Shown: positions 9,609 to 19,049 of the stretch, piece by piece | Numbering within the stretch: the first letter of the stretch is position 1 | Layout: each line of letters starts with the position of its first letter | Source: Pontibacter sp. SGAir0037 | Lineage (GTDB): Bacteria; Bacteroidota; Bacteroidia; Cytophagales; Hymenobacteraceae | Assembly (NCBI RefSeq): GCF_005491705.1 | Contig: NZ_CP028092.1 | Coordinates: 1,922,001-1,986,000, forward strand | Direction of reading: 5' to 3' | Length of the DNA: 64,000 bases | Notes under the pieces: model-generated | What the model was told of the DNA's origin: nothing | The model's input: only the letters and a program-made list of their open reading frames with translations | The model's database searches: none | Program-made: the position numbers and the translations under genes

Positions 9609-9787
9609 TTTCAGATAGGTCTTGTTTGAATATGTGAGAAGATTTAAGTACCAGGTGACAGGACTATGCTTCTGAACAATCAGCCGAATAACTTTACACT
9701 CACCTTAACATAACATTTATTACAGAGCTTTGTCCTTCAGAAGAGCGAACTTCACTTTTAGTTAGTCCTGTACCTGATACCAATATC

Positions 9788-11335
9788 TTACTTAGCCGCA
9801 ACAGCTTCTTTATCCTGTAGCACCACAACCTTATAACCACCTCTTGACTTGTAGTATAACATTAAAAAGATAAATCCGGCAAACATAATTACGGGGAATA
9901 TAGCCACAACCTGGAGCGCCTCTTTCCGGGCTACATCCTGTATAGATTGTACTAACTGCTGTTCTTCAGCCGCTGCTTCTGCTAGAAGCGCATTATCGAC
10001 TGCTTTATAAGTCCCAAAAATACTGGACTTCTCTTCTGTGGCATATGTACTATGCAACATGGTATTATTGGTTGTATCATAAGCGCTGAGCTTGTTATCA
10101 ATGGTCTTATCCTGAGCAAAACCAAGAATTACAGCCCCTATAACACCTGCTGCTATCATACCTACCCCCCCTGTTATATTTAATGTGAGAGCTCCCCCTT
10201 TGGGAAAACGCTCTGCTACAACCCCCAAAATAGTTGGCCAGAAGAATGTTTTACCTAAAGCAAAAACGGTGGCAGCAGCCAGTACCATCACACCACTAGA
10301 AACAGAAAGGAGAAGCAAACCCACACATGTAACTGCAGAGCATACAGCTAACAGACCCAGAGGGGAGATTCTGTGAATAATAGAACCGGCAAATAACCGA
10401 AGTACCGCCATGATGGCAGAGGTATACACCAGTATCCAGCCAGCCTGTATACCAATGTGATGCATTTCAGGTGCCATTAAATCAGATATCCAGCTGTCTG
10501 TACCAAGCTCCGTCACCGCCAGCGGAATCATCAGCAGGTTCAGGAAGATGAATATCGGCTGTCCTATACTTCGGACAAGCAAGCCAAACACTAGCACAAT
10601 AGCCAGTGTTATTGCTACATTAGCGGTAGTAGACCACTCTAATATTGCGCCTAACTGAAATACAATGAGTGCTGTAACAATGAGTGCACCTCCAACACCT
10701 ACCTCTTTTAGCATTTCCATATAGGATACTCCTGCCTTTACCCGCTCATTTAATGGAAAGCGACGTGGGAACATGAGGATAGCGTAAAGTATCGTGGGTA
10801 ACAAAATCAGGATCATTTTCAGCTTCCAACTGGTTTCAGCTCCCAGCATTAAAGCTAAAAGTCCGCCAAGCACTAAACCAGAAGGCCATCCTGCATGTAG
10901 CATATTCAGCCACCTGCTTTTTTCCCGTGGAAACATGGTGGCTACAACCGGATTGGTTACAGCCTCAACCGTTCCGTTGCCTAAGGCCATAATAAAAGTA
11001 GCAATGTAAAGTGACCAATACCCTGTGGCAAAAAAGGTAAGGACGGCTGATGCCAAATGGCAGGCAAAGGCAAACACCATTGAATTCTTATACCCTATAC
11101 GATCAATAATCAGGCTAAACAAGACAATACTGATGGCAAAAGGCCAGAGTCCCACACCAGCTATTTCTCCGATCTGTGTATTTGTCAGGTTAAATTCTTC
11201 ACCCCATTGCGGTAATGTGAGCGCTCTTAATATAAATCCGAAAGAGGTGGTCACCAATGCCACGAAACAGGCCCAGAACAATTTTTTATCCGGGGCATCA
11301 AAAGGTGGGTTTGCTGTAATGCTATTAACTACCAT
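9788..11335 (-). CDS. MFS transporter (FHS/sugar-porter-like)
   Basis: This is a 12-helix major facilitator of about 515 residues. I take the ATG at 11335 (MVVNSITANPP) as the start, because the open frame extends 57 codons further upstream through an intergenic hairpin into the preceding gene and that part is not protein-like. Recognisable segments are LTNTQIGEIAGVGLWPF, ALGNGTVEAVTNPVV and NMLHAGWPSG, the last two resembling the FHS fucose/glucose permease group. It probably moves a monosaccharide or related small molecule across the inner membrane for the two cytosolic enzymes encoded downstream. An insertion of about 100 residues near the C-terminus (AYDTTNNTMLH onward) would be a loop before the last helix. 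Confidence 0.85.
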   Translation of the reverse strand: MVVNSITANPPFDAPDKKLFWACFVALVTTSFGFILRALTLPQWGEEFNLTNTQIGEIAGVGLWPFAISIVLFSLIIDRIGYKNSMVFAFACHLASAVLTFFATGYWSLYIATFIMALGNGTVEAVTNPVVATMFPREKSRWLNMLHAGWPSGLVLGGLLALMLGAETSWKLKMILILLPTILYAILMFPRRFPLNERVKAGVSYMEMLKEVGVGGALIVTALIVFQLGAILEWSTTANVAITLAIVLVFGLLVRSIGQPIFIFLNLLMIPLAVTELGTDSWISDLMAPEMHHIGIQAGWILVYTSAIMAVLRLFAGSIIHRISPLGLLAVCSAVTCVGLLLLSVSSGVMVLAAATVFALGKTFFWPTILGVVAERFPKGGALTLNITGGVGMIAAGVIGAVILGFAQDKTIDNKLSAYDTTNNTMLHSTYATEEKSSIFGTYKAVDNALLAEAAAEEQQLVQSIQDVARKEALQVVAIFPVIMFAGFIFLMLYYKSRGGYKVVVLQDKEAVAAK

Positions 11336-11378
11336 ATCTGTTGCTTTTTTATCTACCTGATACCATAATTTCAAGGAC

Positions 11379-11423
11379 AAGACACTGCAGGTATAAAACA
11401 GATTTTCATACCTGCAGTGTCTT
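11379..11423. terminator. 16-bp perfect inverted repeat between ThuA/PVC gene and MFS gene
   Basis: The arms AAGACACTGCAGGTAT (11379..11394) and its exact complement (11408..11423) surround a 13-base loop. It starts 14 bp after the stop of the 1195-codon gene. No U-tract follows on the minus strand, so it is either a weak terminator that allows partial read-through into the transporter gene or an mRNA-processing/stability element that sets stoichiometry inside the operon. Confidence 0.5.
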
Positions 11424-11436
11424 CTGCATCCTGCTG

Positions 11437-14400
11437 CTATATACTTGCTGCAGCCTCTACCTTCATAATTCCGTTCATCATGCGCCAGTGTCCGGGCACT
11501 GTACAAACAAAGGGATACTCACCAGGTTTATCCGGTGCGGTAAATACCAGTGTTTCTCTTCCTTGCGGATCTACGAGTCTGGTGGCTACAATTACCTCCT
11601 GCATTTTCGGCACATAATGCTTTTCAGCTCCTTTCGGATCTCTTGCCAGCAAGTCAGCTGCCTTGCCTACTTTCTCAAGCGATCCCGGGGCAATCAGTAC
11701 AAAGTTGTGCTGCATAAAATCCGGATTGTCGAATTGCAGCGTTACCTTTTGGCCTGCTTTTACTGTGAGAGTCGTTTTATTAAATTTCATCTCATGCTCC
11801 ACTACCTTTATGTTGATCGTAACAGCTTTAGCTGAAGCACTGCCTGCCTTTGGTTTAGCAGCAACGGGAGATGATTTTGAGGCAGTGGAGGCAACAGTTT
11901 TAGAAGCACCTTGCTTTGCTGTTCTGGCAGTAGTGGCAGCAGTTGGTTTGGCTTTTTTAAGCTCCAGTTGGCCGTACCTTTTCAGATCACCCCTGAAAAA
12001 GAATCTTTCCGGATAATTTCCTACTCTATTGTCATCCATAAGATCACGCCCTACACGCACATCCTGCGGAGAAAGGGATGCCGTAAACAAAGCTGGGGCT
12101 TTTGCTCTGGCAGCCGTTTCATCGTTTACCTCCAGTAGCATTTCACCACCGTAAGCCAGCCTTGCCACTACATCCACCCGCTCTTCAGGTAATGGCTTCG
12201 AAGTAACTGCTGTATAGCTTTTGCCATTCTGATTCACGACCCAATGCAGTTTCTTATCCTGCACATATAAACTATACCCGGCATTTTTACTGCCTTGGGA
12301 AATAATCACACCCTCTAAGCCATCATTATTAGGGCCCACTGAAACCTTTACTGTTATTTCTTTACCAGCTACATCCGGAGGATATATAATCTGCGTCCAC
12401 CTGTCTACTACGTACTGTTCCTGGTCCATACTCTTTACCAGCCGCTCAGTAAGGGTAAGAACAGAGTCGGGTTTGTTCAACGCTAAATCTTTAGGCACAG
12501 ATTTCAGAAATGCCTCCTGGTGTGTTAAGGCAGCCGCGAAAAAGGCCTGTGCCAGGTAGTCGTCTCCTGCATTATCAGGCTTTTGACTCGCTTCAAAAAG
12601 TAGCTTACCTATTTCAGGTGAAGCAGGCATATCTGCCAGTGCTAACACGGCAGCCATTCTTGTTTTCAGGTTCTGATCATTTAACAGGTTTGCCTGTAAA
12701 ATTGCCTGCATTGTTTCCTGGTTGCGCGGCAGCACCTGTAGGGCATTTTTTCTGACACCTGCTGCCGGATGCTTAAGCGCCTCTTTTACCACTGCCAAAG
12801 CCTCTTTATTAGTACCTTGCAACTCCCCCAGTCCGTGCAGCGTCCAAAGGGCATGAACCGCAGGACTGTTCAGCCCGATTTCATCCACACTCTGGTCTTT
12901 AATCAACGCTAATAAACCTGGTATAACAGCTTTATTCTGATTTTCTACAATCAGACGCTGCGCTGTTGTACGCCAAAACATGTTGTCATCTTTTAATGCA
13001 GTCAACAGGCTTTCAGTGTCATTCTGAGCTAATACTTTTTTCTGATATGGCTTGGAGCCTTTGTACACAACACGGTAAATGCGGCCATGCTGGCTGTCAC
13101 GCATCGGATTGATATAGGCATTCCCTTTGCCGTTTTCAAAGCCACGAGGCGTAGGGTTGTGCTGAATGATAAAGTTATACCAGTCTGCTACCCATATAGC
13201 CCCGTCTGGGCCTACTTCGGCATGTACCGGAGAGAACCATTCATCGGCACTGGCTAGCAGGTTAAACCCATTCTTTTCTGTATAACCCGCCCCTTTGGGC
13301 TCTAAAATAGCTTTATGCAGTACGCGCCCGGTAGGCTCACAAACCAGACCCACCTTGTTCCAGTAGGATTTAGGATAATCTCTGGCTGTATACATATTAT
13401 GGCCGGCCGCAGCGGTATAACCTCCATGAAAGTCGACCTGGCGCAGGTAAGGTGTTACGTGCGGCATATCAAAGTGGGAGTCTGTTCTGTAAACGGTATT
13501 ACCAGAGCCTCCCAATACAGCTCTTTTCACATACTGGTTAGGCATAGCGAAATAAGCACTATGCAAACCATTCGCCGTAGAAACAAATACATCAAATTCT
13601 TCTGAGAAGCCAAGTCCCCAGGTGTTGTTGGTGGTTCTGCCTAATGGCTCCAGGTTCTGCCCATCCGGGTCGAAGCGGTATAAAGCCTGGCTAAAAGACA
13701 TGTCCCGACCATCCACTGCACCTTTGTAACCGGCATACCCTACCACGCCCCATACTTTATTATCCAGCCCATACTTCAGGTTCGATGGACCAGCATGTGT
13801 ATCTGACTTACCCCATCCTGTTATCATCACCTCCTTCACATCCGCCTTATCATCTCCATTGGTATCCTTTAAAAACAGGAAGTGAGGAGCCATGGATACA
13901 ATTACGCCACCGTTTGCGAAAGTAAGACTTGTCGGAATATTCAGGTTATCAGCAAAAACAGTAAATTTATCTGCCTTGCCATCTCCGTTTGTGTCTTCAC
14001 AAATTTTAATTCTGTCCCTGCCGACACCATCCTCATCCCTCACCTCATTGGGGTAATCTACTGTTTCAATCACAAACAAGCGGCCTTTCTCATCCCAGGC
14101 CATGGCAATAGGGTTAATAATATCCGGCTCAGAGGCGAAAAGCTGCAGGTCGAAATCTGTTGGCACCTGTATCAGTTTCTGCGATTGCTCCGGGGTAAGT
14201 GCATGTTGAAACCTGGGTGCCGGATCACGCCTTTCATAGTTAGGTACTTCTTTGTCCTCAAACACCGGAACAGGTATTTCCAGACGTGCCAGTTGGTCTT
14301 TTGCTTCATCGCTAATTGCCCACAGCACTCCATTGGCTACCAGTTCGTGAAAACCAGGGTTTCCCCAAGTGCGCTCATCATGGCCATAGGCTGTGTAAAA

Positions 14401-15024
14401 CACCTTACCTTTTCCTTGTTTTCTTACCCAGGTCCAGGGTTCACGATGGCTGCCTTCCACCCTTTCCATCAGCACCTCTATATCCGGGTTTAGCTTTGTG
14501 TGCACATATGTTTCGTCCCAGGTTTCAAACTCCGTTAGTCCCTGCATCACTTCGTGTGCCGGTTTAATGATAGGAACCGTAAAAGTACCAACCTTGTGCG
14601 TTTGAAATTGTCCGCCTACAGCGCTCACATACCAGTCAGAGTTTCGGAAGCAATAGGAGGCGCTGTGCAGTGGTATCAGCGCTTTTCCTCCTTCCACAAA
14701 TGATTTCATTGCCTGTTCCTGCTCTGGTGCAATTCGATCGTGGTTGGCGTAAATCATCAGCCCGTCATACTTCGCCAGATTTTCTGAGTTCAGATCATTC
14801 GGATCGGCTGTATAAGTTAGGTTTATCCCCTTCTGGAACAACGGCAGGGCCAGCATCGGAACGAATTTTTCAGAATTGTGGTGCTGACTGTTATGGCCCA
14901 GAAGAAGAATTTCTACGCGCTTTGGCGCAGGCAACTCCTGCGCTCCCTGCCCAACCTGTGTTCGCTGCGAGCATCCGGATAAAAGCGGGACAATGAAGAT
15001 TAGTAGGGTAAGAAACTTCCTCAT
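11437..15024 (-). CDS. ThuA / PVC-type dehydrogenase / HEAT / LamG-like / cupredoxin fusion lipoprotein
   Basis: This 1195-residue lipoprotein (LLSGC, Cys at 18) combines several domains. A ThuA-like glutamine-amidotransferase-fold domain (about 35 to 240) carries LIPLHSASYCF. A PVC-type membrane-bound dehydrogenase beta-propeller (about 285 to 655) begins FDLQLFASEPDIINPIAMAW. A HEAT-like helical region (about 665 to 850) and a concanavalin-like domain (about 870 to 1020) follow. A low-complexity Ala/Thr/Lys/Ser linker (1024 to 1066) leads to a C-terminal azurin-type cupredoxin with a complete type-1 copper site: H1106, C1174, H1179 and M1183. It likely oxidises a sugar or glycoside at the envelope and passes electrons to its own copper domain. 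It heads an operon with a transporter, an epimerase and an oxidoreductase. ThuA-containing proteins are linked to 3-keto-sugar chemistry; that role here is inference. Confidence 0.85.
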   Translation of the reverse strand: MRKFLTLLIFIVPLLSGCSQRTQVGQGAQELPAPKRVEILLLGHNSQHHNSEKFVPMLALPLFQKGINLTYTADPNDLNSENLAKYDGLMIYANHDRIAPEQEQAMKSFVEGGKALIPLHSASYCFRNSDWYVSAVGGQFQTHKVGTFTVPIIKPAHEVMQGLTEFETWDETYVHTKLNPDIEVLMERVEGSHREPWTWVRKQGKGKVFYTAYGHDERTWGNPGFHELVANGVLWAISDEAKDQLARLEIPVPVFEDKEVPNYERRDPAPRFQHALTPEQSQKLIQVPTDFDLQLFASEPDIINPIAMAWDEKGRLFVIETVDYPNEVRDEDGVGRDRIKICEDTNGDGKADKFTVFADNLNIPTSLTFANGGVIVSMAPHFLFLKDTNGDDKADVKEVMITGWGKSDTHAGPSNLKYGLDNKVWGVVGYAGYKGAVDGRDMSFSQALYRFDPDGQNLEPLGRTTNNTWGLGFSEEFDVFVSTANGLHSAYFAMPNQYVKRAVLGGSGNTVYRTDSHFDMPHVTPYLRQVDFHGGYTAAAGHNMYTARDYPKSYWNKVGLVCEPTGRVLHKAILEPKGAGYTEKNGFNLLASADEWFSPVHAEVGPDGAIWVADWYNFIIQHNPTPRGFENGKGNAYINPMRDSQHGRIYRVVYKGSKPYQKKVLAQNDTESLLTALKDDNMFWRTTAQRLIVENQNKAVIPGLLALIKDQSVDEIGLNSPAVHALWTLHGLGELQGTNKEALAVVKEALKHPAAGVRKNALQVLPRNQETMQAILQANLLNDQNLKTRMAAVLALADMPASPEIGKLLFEASQKPDNAGDDYLAQAFFAAALTHQEAFLKSVPKDLALNKPDSVLTLTERLVKSMDQEQYVVDRWTQIIYPPDVAGKEITVKVSVGPNNDGLEGVIISQGSKNAGYSLYVQDKKLHWVVNQNGKSYTAVTSKPLPEERVDVVARLAYGGEMLLEVNDETAARAKAPALFTASLSPQDVRVGRDLMDDNRVGNYPERFFFRGDLKRYGQLELKKAKPTAATTARTAKQGASKTVASTASKSSPVAAKPKAGSASAKAVTINIKVVEHEMKFNKTTLTVKAGQKVTLQFDNPDFMQHNFVLIAPGSLEKVGKAADLLARDPKGAEKHYVPKMQEVIVATRLVDPQGRETLVFTAPDKPGEYPFVCTVPGHWRMMNGIMKVEAAASI

Positions 15025-15379
15025 AGCTTTGTATTTTTGCTAATAGTGATTCAATTGATTATAAATTAATAATTACTGTGACTATTCTACAGCCATCAGC
15101 CAAACTTGAAAGATTCCGTCGGCACTCGCCATCTTTTAAATGTCATTTAAACATTTATATAAATATCGATAAAAAATGCTGTTCATTTTTATGGTTTACC
15201 CAAACATGAACAGCAAACACTTTACTTTTATGTGATTAATCACTCTAAAGTATCACTTTTAAATTAAAGAAGCAAACTAATATTTATTTGTACTTATTAA
15301 CAACTTGCTTCTTACTGTATTTCATGAAAAGCTTTCACTATCATGTTCACTTTAGAAGCTAAACAAATATAATAGTTAA

Positions 15380-15410
15380 CAAACATAGTTACCTCCTCTG
15401 TATTAACCAA
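15380..15410 (-). promoter_or_regulatory. Candidate Bacteroidota promoter downstream of site C
   Basis: Read on the minus strand, TTG (15410..15408) is separated by 20 bases from TATGTTTG (15387..15380). This fits the Bacteroidota -33 (TTTG/TTG) and -7 (TAnnTTTG) consensus. The -33 element partly overlaps the end of the shared box, as expected for an activator site that touches RNA polymerase. The other seven boxes do not show an equally good -7 element at the same distance. Confidence 0.45.
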
Positions 15411-15430
15411 TCCTGATACTATATTAACAT
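15406..15430 (-). promoter_or_regulatory. Shared regulatory box, site C
   Basis: The plus strand reads CCAATCCTGATACTATATTA followed by ACAT. It differs from site E at only a few positions (CCTGAT versus CATGAT). It lies about 385 bp upstream of the ThuA/PVC fusion gene and on the other side of the transporter gene that ends at 15627, so the ThuA operon is its target. Confidence 0.62.
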
Positions 15431-15626
15431 TTTTTGCTTATATAACATGAACCACAACAGCTTTAAAATGAATTGCCTAACAACCGGAAAATCATTTTAA
15501 AGTGTAGTTTTCTAGATTAATATATAACTATTTAGTAGCAGTATCTAGTATTTTCTTAAAAAAAGTAGGCAGCGATACCTGATACAGATGTAACCGTTAT
15601 AAACATTATAATTAAAGCCGATGTAT

Positions 15627-17303
15627 TCATACCTGTTTCACTTTATTAAATGCATGCTTTTCCTGTTTTTGTCTGTTATGATAAGCTATGTATACCAAAA
15701 GCACTACTCCTATAAAAGCTAATACAAGCAGTAACCTAGAGGCATTGACATAATATAAAGTGCGTTGCAGCTTTTCCAGTTCTTCCGGATCTACGGCATT
15801 GGCTATCTGCTCTTTTAAGCCGCTGTTCATAAGTTTGCTGATGATCGAGCTATCATCTAACCTCCAGTTACCTCGTAATGCAGCTCCCCAGTCTCCGCTT
15901 TTAGGAGTAATCAAAGATCCCAGAAACACCCACAGCAACAGAAAAGGAGTAATATACTTGATAATGTACTTATAGATGCCCGGCACTCTTATTTCAGCAC
16001 CCTCAGTAATTTCAGCCCAGCCTTTCTTTATACCGAAAACCCAGGCAAACAAGATCGACTCAAACAAAGCAAATACAACCAAAGCGACTGTACCAGCCCA
16101 ATAGTCATACTCATCGAACACGCCATACTGAAAGAACAGCACCGTAGGCATTCCCAGCACAAGCACTATTAAACCAAAGGACCAGGCGGCAGGCCTTATT
16201 CTCCACTTAAACTCATCCTGTAAAAACCCGATCCAGGGTGTACCCATGGATAAGGAAGAAGTAATTCCGGCAAAGAAAAGCAGGCCAAACCACATGAACC
16301 CTGCAAGTGCTCCCAACACATCACCCCACTGGAAAAACAAGTATGGCAACGTTTTAAAGCCTAACCCAAGGCCACCCAGTTGTACCAGTTCTGTTACCCG
16401 CTCAATGCCCAGGTAACCTACTGAAATCGGAATCAGGATGGCACTTCCTAAAACCACCTCTACGAACTCATTCATCCAACCTGCCGCCATGGCCCCCAAG
16501 GCAATGTCTTCTTTAGACCTTAAATAAGCCGCATAACAATGAATGGTACCCATTCCTACCGCCAGTGTAAAAAAGATTTGACCTGCAGCTGCCAGCCATA
16601 CCGTTGGCGACCACAGCTCATCAAATTTAGGAGTCCAGAGAAAATTTAAGCCAACCGAACTATCAAAAACAGCACCGCTCTCCCCTGCTTTAATGGTAAA
16701 GCCTTTATAGGCTAAAAAGATACCGAACAAGATAAGCAGAGGCATACCAATTTTTGCTACCCGCTCCACTCCCTTGGCCAGACCTTTCGATAAAATATAG
16801 GTATTAAGCACCAGGCAGAGCACAAAGAAAACAATCGGTTCATAGGGTATACCCATGGTAGTAGTCCCAAGGCTAACGTAGTCGTTAAAAAAATCTGCAA
16901 CACCCTCCTGGTTCAAACCAGAAAAAGTGCCCACAACGGCATGCATCATGTAGGAGAGTGTCCAGGACTCCAGGTAACAATAATACGCCGCAATGGCTAT
17001 ATTTGTCCAGATGCCAAACACTCCAATATACTTCCAGTAGCGCCCTTTACTCATAGAGCCCATTATAAAGGGTGTAGAATGATGCCCATACCTGCCTCCA
17101 AATCGCCCCATCGCCCATTCTACCCACAGCAGCGGGATACCAATCAGCAGAAAACACACCAGGTAAGGAATTATAAAAGCCCCACCGCCATTCTGAACTG
17201 CCTGTACCGGAAAACGTAAGAAGTTACCTAAGCCTACGGCACTGCCGGCCATTGCTAAAATTAGCCCTACCCGCGAGCCCCACGATTGCTTGTTTGCACT
17301 CAT
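15627..17303 (-). CDS. Sodium-dependent amino-acid symporter, NSS/SNF family
   Basis: This 558-residue inner-membrane protein shows the NSS signature in helix 1 (SAVGLGNFLRFP, residues 20 to 31), where the broken helix coordinates sodium and the substrate. It has WVEWAMGRFGGR near 60, about twelve membrane segments and a short charged C-terminus. NSS proteins import amino acids or related zwitterions with sodium; proline carriers occur in this family. It has its own copy of the shared box about 125 bp upstream and sits inside the hydroxyproline/peptide island, so import of proline, hydroxyproline or another released amino acid is a reasonable inference. The common tryptophan of NxWRFP is leucine here. 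Confidence 0.9.
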   Translation of the reverse strand: MSANKQSWGSRVGLILAMAGSAVGLGNFLRFPVQAVQNGGGAFIIPYLVCFLLIGIPLLWVEWAMGRFGGRYGHHSTPFIMGSMSKGRYWKYIGVFGIWTNIAIAAYYCYLESWTLSYMMHAVVGTFSGLNQEGVADFFNDYVSLGTTTMGIPYEPIVFFVLCLVLNTYILSKGLAKGVERVAKIGMPLLILFGIFLAYKGFTIKAGESGAVFDSSVGLNFLWTPKFDELWSPTVWLAAAGQIFFTLAVGMGTIHCYAAYLRSKEDIALGAMAAGWMNEFVEVVLGSAILIPISVGYLGIERVTELVQLGGLGLGFKTLPYLFFQWGDVLGALAGFMWFGLLFFAGITSSLSMGTPWIGFLQDEFKWRIRPAAWSFGLIVLVLGMPTVLFFQYGVFDEYDYWAGTVALVVFALFESILFAWVFGIKKGWAEITEGAEIRVPGIYKYIIKYITPFLLLWVFLGSLITPKSGDWGAALRGNWRLDDSSIISKLMNSGLKEQIANAVDPEELEKLQRTLYYVNASRLLLVLAFIGVVLLVYIAYHNRQKQEKHAFNKVKQV

Positions 17304-17429
17304 ATTCGAAGTTGAAAGTGTAAAAGGATGATCCTTGGTGCAGGCGGCAAACTATTAAACAAGTTGCTTTGCTACAGTTCCGCCTATTGCAAAATGCTTA
17401 AAAGTTAACCAGAACTGTTCCTTTGTATT

Positions 17430-17454
17430 ACCAAGATGTAATACTATGTTATTC
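17430..17454 (-). promoter_or_regulatory. Shared regulatory box, site D (divergent copy)
   Basis: The plus strand reads CCAAGATGTAATACTATGTT. It shares TACCAA, TGTAATACTAT and the spacing with the other sites but has GTTATT where most have ATTAAC, making it the weakest copy. It lies about 125 bp upstream of the NSS symporter gene. Confidence 0.45.
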
Positions 17455-17516
17455 AATCAGTGATAGGCCATCAAGTGCTATTGATGAGTTTTGAAAAGCA
17501 AAGGCAGAAAAGACTA

Positions 17517-17558
17517 CTCACCGGCTACTTCTATCAACCCGATAGAGGTGCCGGTGAG
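17517..17558 (-). terminator. Terminator-like hairpin after susD copy 2
   Basis: The outer arms CTCACCGGC (17517..17525) and GCCGGTGAG (17550..17558) enclose a second stem, CTATC/GATAG. On the minus strand the structure is followed by TAGTCTTTTCTGCC. It begins about 30 bp after the SusD stop at 17590, so it should end the second SusCD operon. Confidence 0.6.
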
Positions 17559-17589
17559 CAGAAACTAATCTAACATTAATGAGAACTCT

Positions 17590-19023
17590 CTATTTAAAGA
17601 TACCGTCGTAAGGATTCTGGTCATTCGGAGCCAGACTTTTATTACTGGTAAATTCAGCCGTGGGAATCTGTAATATAAATTTCCAGGAACGTGCCGGAAT
17701 CTCTGGTTTTCGTGGATGATCGCCTTCACGGTGCAGAGGCTTCTGATTTCGTATCAGGTCGAACCAGGCAAAGCCTTCTCCATACAACTCTTTTCTCCTT
17801 TCAATCAGAATATCCTCCACCAACTGCGCACCGCTCGACTGCGAACGTTCAGCCGTACGAGCATCCTGCAGTTGCCATAATACGTTTTTGGCTTGCTGGT
17901 CTTGTCCAAGGCGTGCAAGTGCTTCTGCTTCTATTAAGTACATTTCTGCAGCACGCATCAACACCACATCTCCTCGATAGGCGGCATCATCCCTGAATTT
18001 GTCTGAGGTCCAGAGATTGCTCCGATCAGAACGCTGCCAGAATTGATAACGTGCATCCCCTTCCGAAAAAAGCTCCTTAAACTTATCATTCACAAAGTAG
18101 AAATCAAACGTCCAGCGGTCGCCTCGAGTTTGGTTTGCCCACAAAGTAAATGGAGAAGCATTTCCAAAATTCTGATCCTCCGTCTGCTCTACGCCCCACA
18201 TCCATTCTCCGTTTCTCCAGTCATTAAAGCCAGACTGAAAAATCTCCGGTGTCATAAGTGGGTATCCTGCAGCAGCCTCCTTGGCCAAAGCAGCAGCATT
18301 GCTCCAGTCTTCCATAGTAAGGTATACTTCTGCCAGTATACCCTGTGCTACAGATCGGTTAATCTGGCTTTTGTACCCTCTGCTAAACCCTCCGAGTAGT
18401 TCTATGGCATTTTTCAGGTCGTTAACAATATGCCCATAAACCACAGATACTTTTTCCCGGGCTTTACCCTCCGTACCTGCTTCGCTGTAATAAGGCACGG
18501 CCGGCAGATCTTTTCCAACGGCATACGTTTGCTGGTAAAATCTTACCAGGTAAAAATAGGCCCAGCCTCTTATGGCCAGTACCTGCCCTTTAATTTGATT
18601 TTTACGATCCTGTGCTCCTTCTGCCTGGTCTATGTTCTGTAGAATGATATTGGCATTGTTGATGATCGTGTAGAAATAGCTCCATACCCCGCTGGTCAGA
18701 CCGCCATCAGCACGGGTCTGGGCCAGGTGGTGGCCGTAGAAAAGCTGCATTTGCCCCATAGATTCGTACACGATTAAATCCTGAGCCGATGCATCGAAAC
18801 CAGGCTGATATGAAATGATACCGTTAGATTCGATATCGGAGTTCCTGTTACGGATATACCGGTAAATCCCGTTCAGCACTGTTTGTGCTCCATCTACTCT
18901 TTTCAGTAAGACCTGGTCCGAAACCTGGGTAGACGGATTGGTTTCCAGATAATCTTTACAGCCTGAATTAGATATAAATACAAATGCGATGATATAAAGT
19001 ATGATTTTGTTAGTCTTTGCCAT
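17590..19023 (-). CDS. RagB/SusD family nutrient-binding lipoprotein (second pair)
   Basis: This 477-residue surface lipoprotein has the signal MAKTNKIILYIIAFVFISNS followed by lipid-modified Cys22. The SusD-typical helix IRGWAYFYLVRFYQQTY lies near 150 and the hallmark VLMRAAEMYLIEAEALARLG near 355. FAWFDLIRN is near 425. It is the lid/binding partner of the SusC 27 bp upstream. It is only distantly similar to the SusD at 2093..3682, so the two pairs probably take up different products, for example peptide versus glycopeptide fragments. The ligand is not deducible from sequence. Confidence 0.93.
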   Translation of the reverse strand: MAKTNKIILYIIAFVFISNSGCKDYLETNPSTQVSDQVLLKRVDGAQTVLNGIYRYIRNRNSDIESNGIISYQPGFDASAQDLIVYESMGQMQLFYGHHLAQTRADGGLTSGVWSYFYTIINNANIILQNIDQAEGAQDRKNQIKGQVLAIRGWAYFYLVRFYQQTYAVGKDLPAVPYYSEAGTEGKAREKVSVVYGHIVNDLKNAIELLGGFSRGYKSQINRSVAQGILAEVYLTMEDWSNAAALAKEAAAGYPLMTPEIFQSGFNDWRNGEWMWGVEQTEDQNFGNASPFTLWANQTRGDRWTFDFYFVNDKFKELFSEGDARYQFWQRSDRSNLWTSDKFRDDAAYRGDVVLMRAAEMYLIEAEALARLGQDQQAKNVLWQLQDARTAERSQSSGAQLVEDILIERRKELYGEGFAWFDLIRNQKPLHREGDHPRKPEIPARSWKFILQIPTAEFTSNKSLAPNDQNPYDGIFK

Positions 19024-19049
19024 AATTGAAAACTTTATAAACTTACCTG

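Larger units (their letters stand above)
15025..15626. other. 602-bp gene-free region upstream of the ThuA/PVC operon
   Basis: AT-rich sequence without a believable coding frame. It contains shared box site C and a candidate Bacteroidota promoter (15380..15410). A leader of about 350 bases would separate that promoter from the start codon at 15024. No riboswitch fold was recognised. Confidence 0.6.

Noticed and set aside
11336..11506. 57-codon N-terminal extension of the MFS transporter
   Set aside because: It runs through a perfect hairpin and overlaps the end of the upstream gene. The sequence is not membrane-protein-like and the internal start gives the normal family N-terminus.
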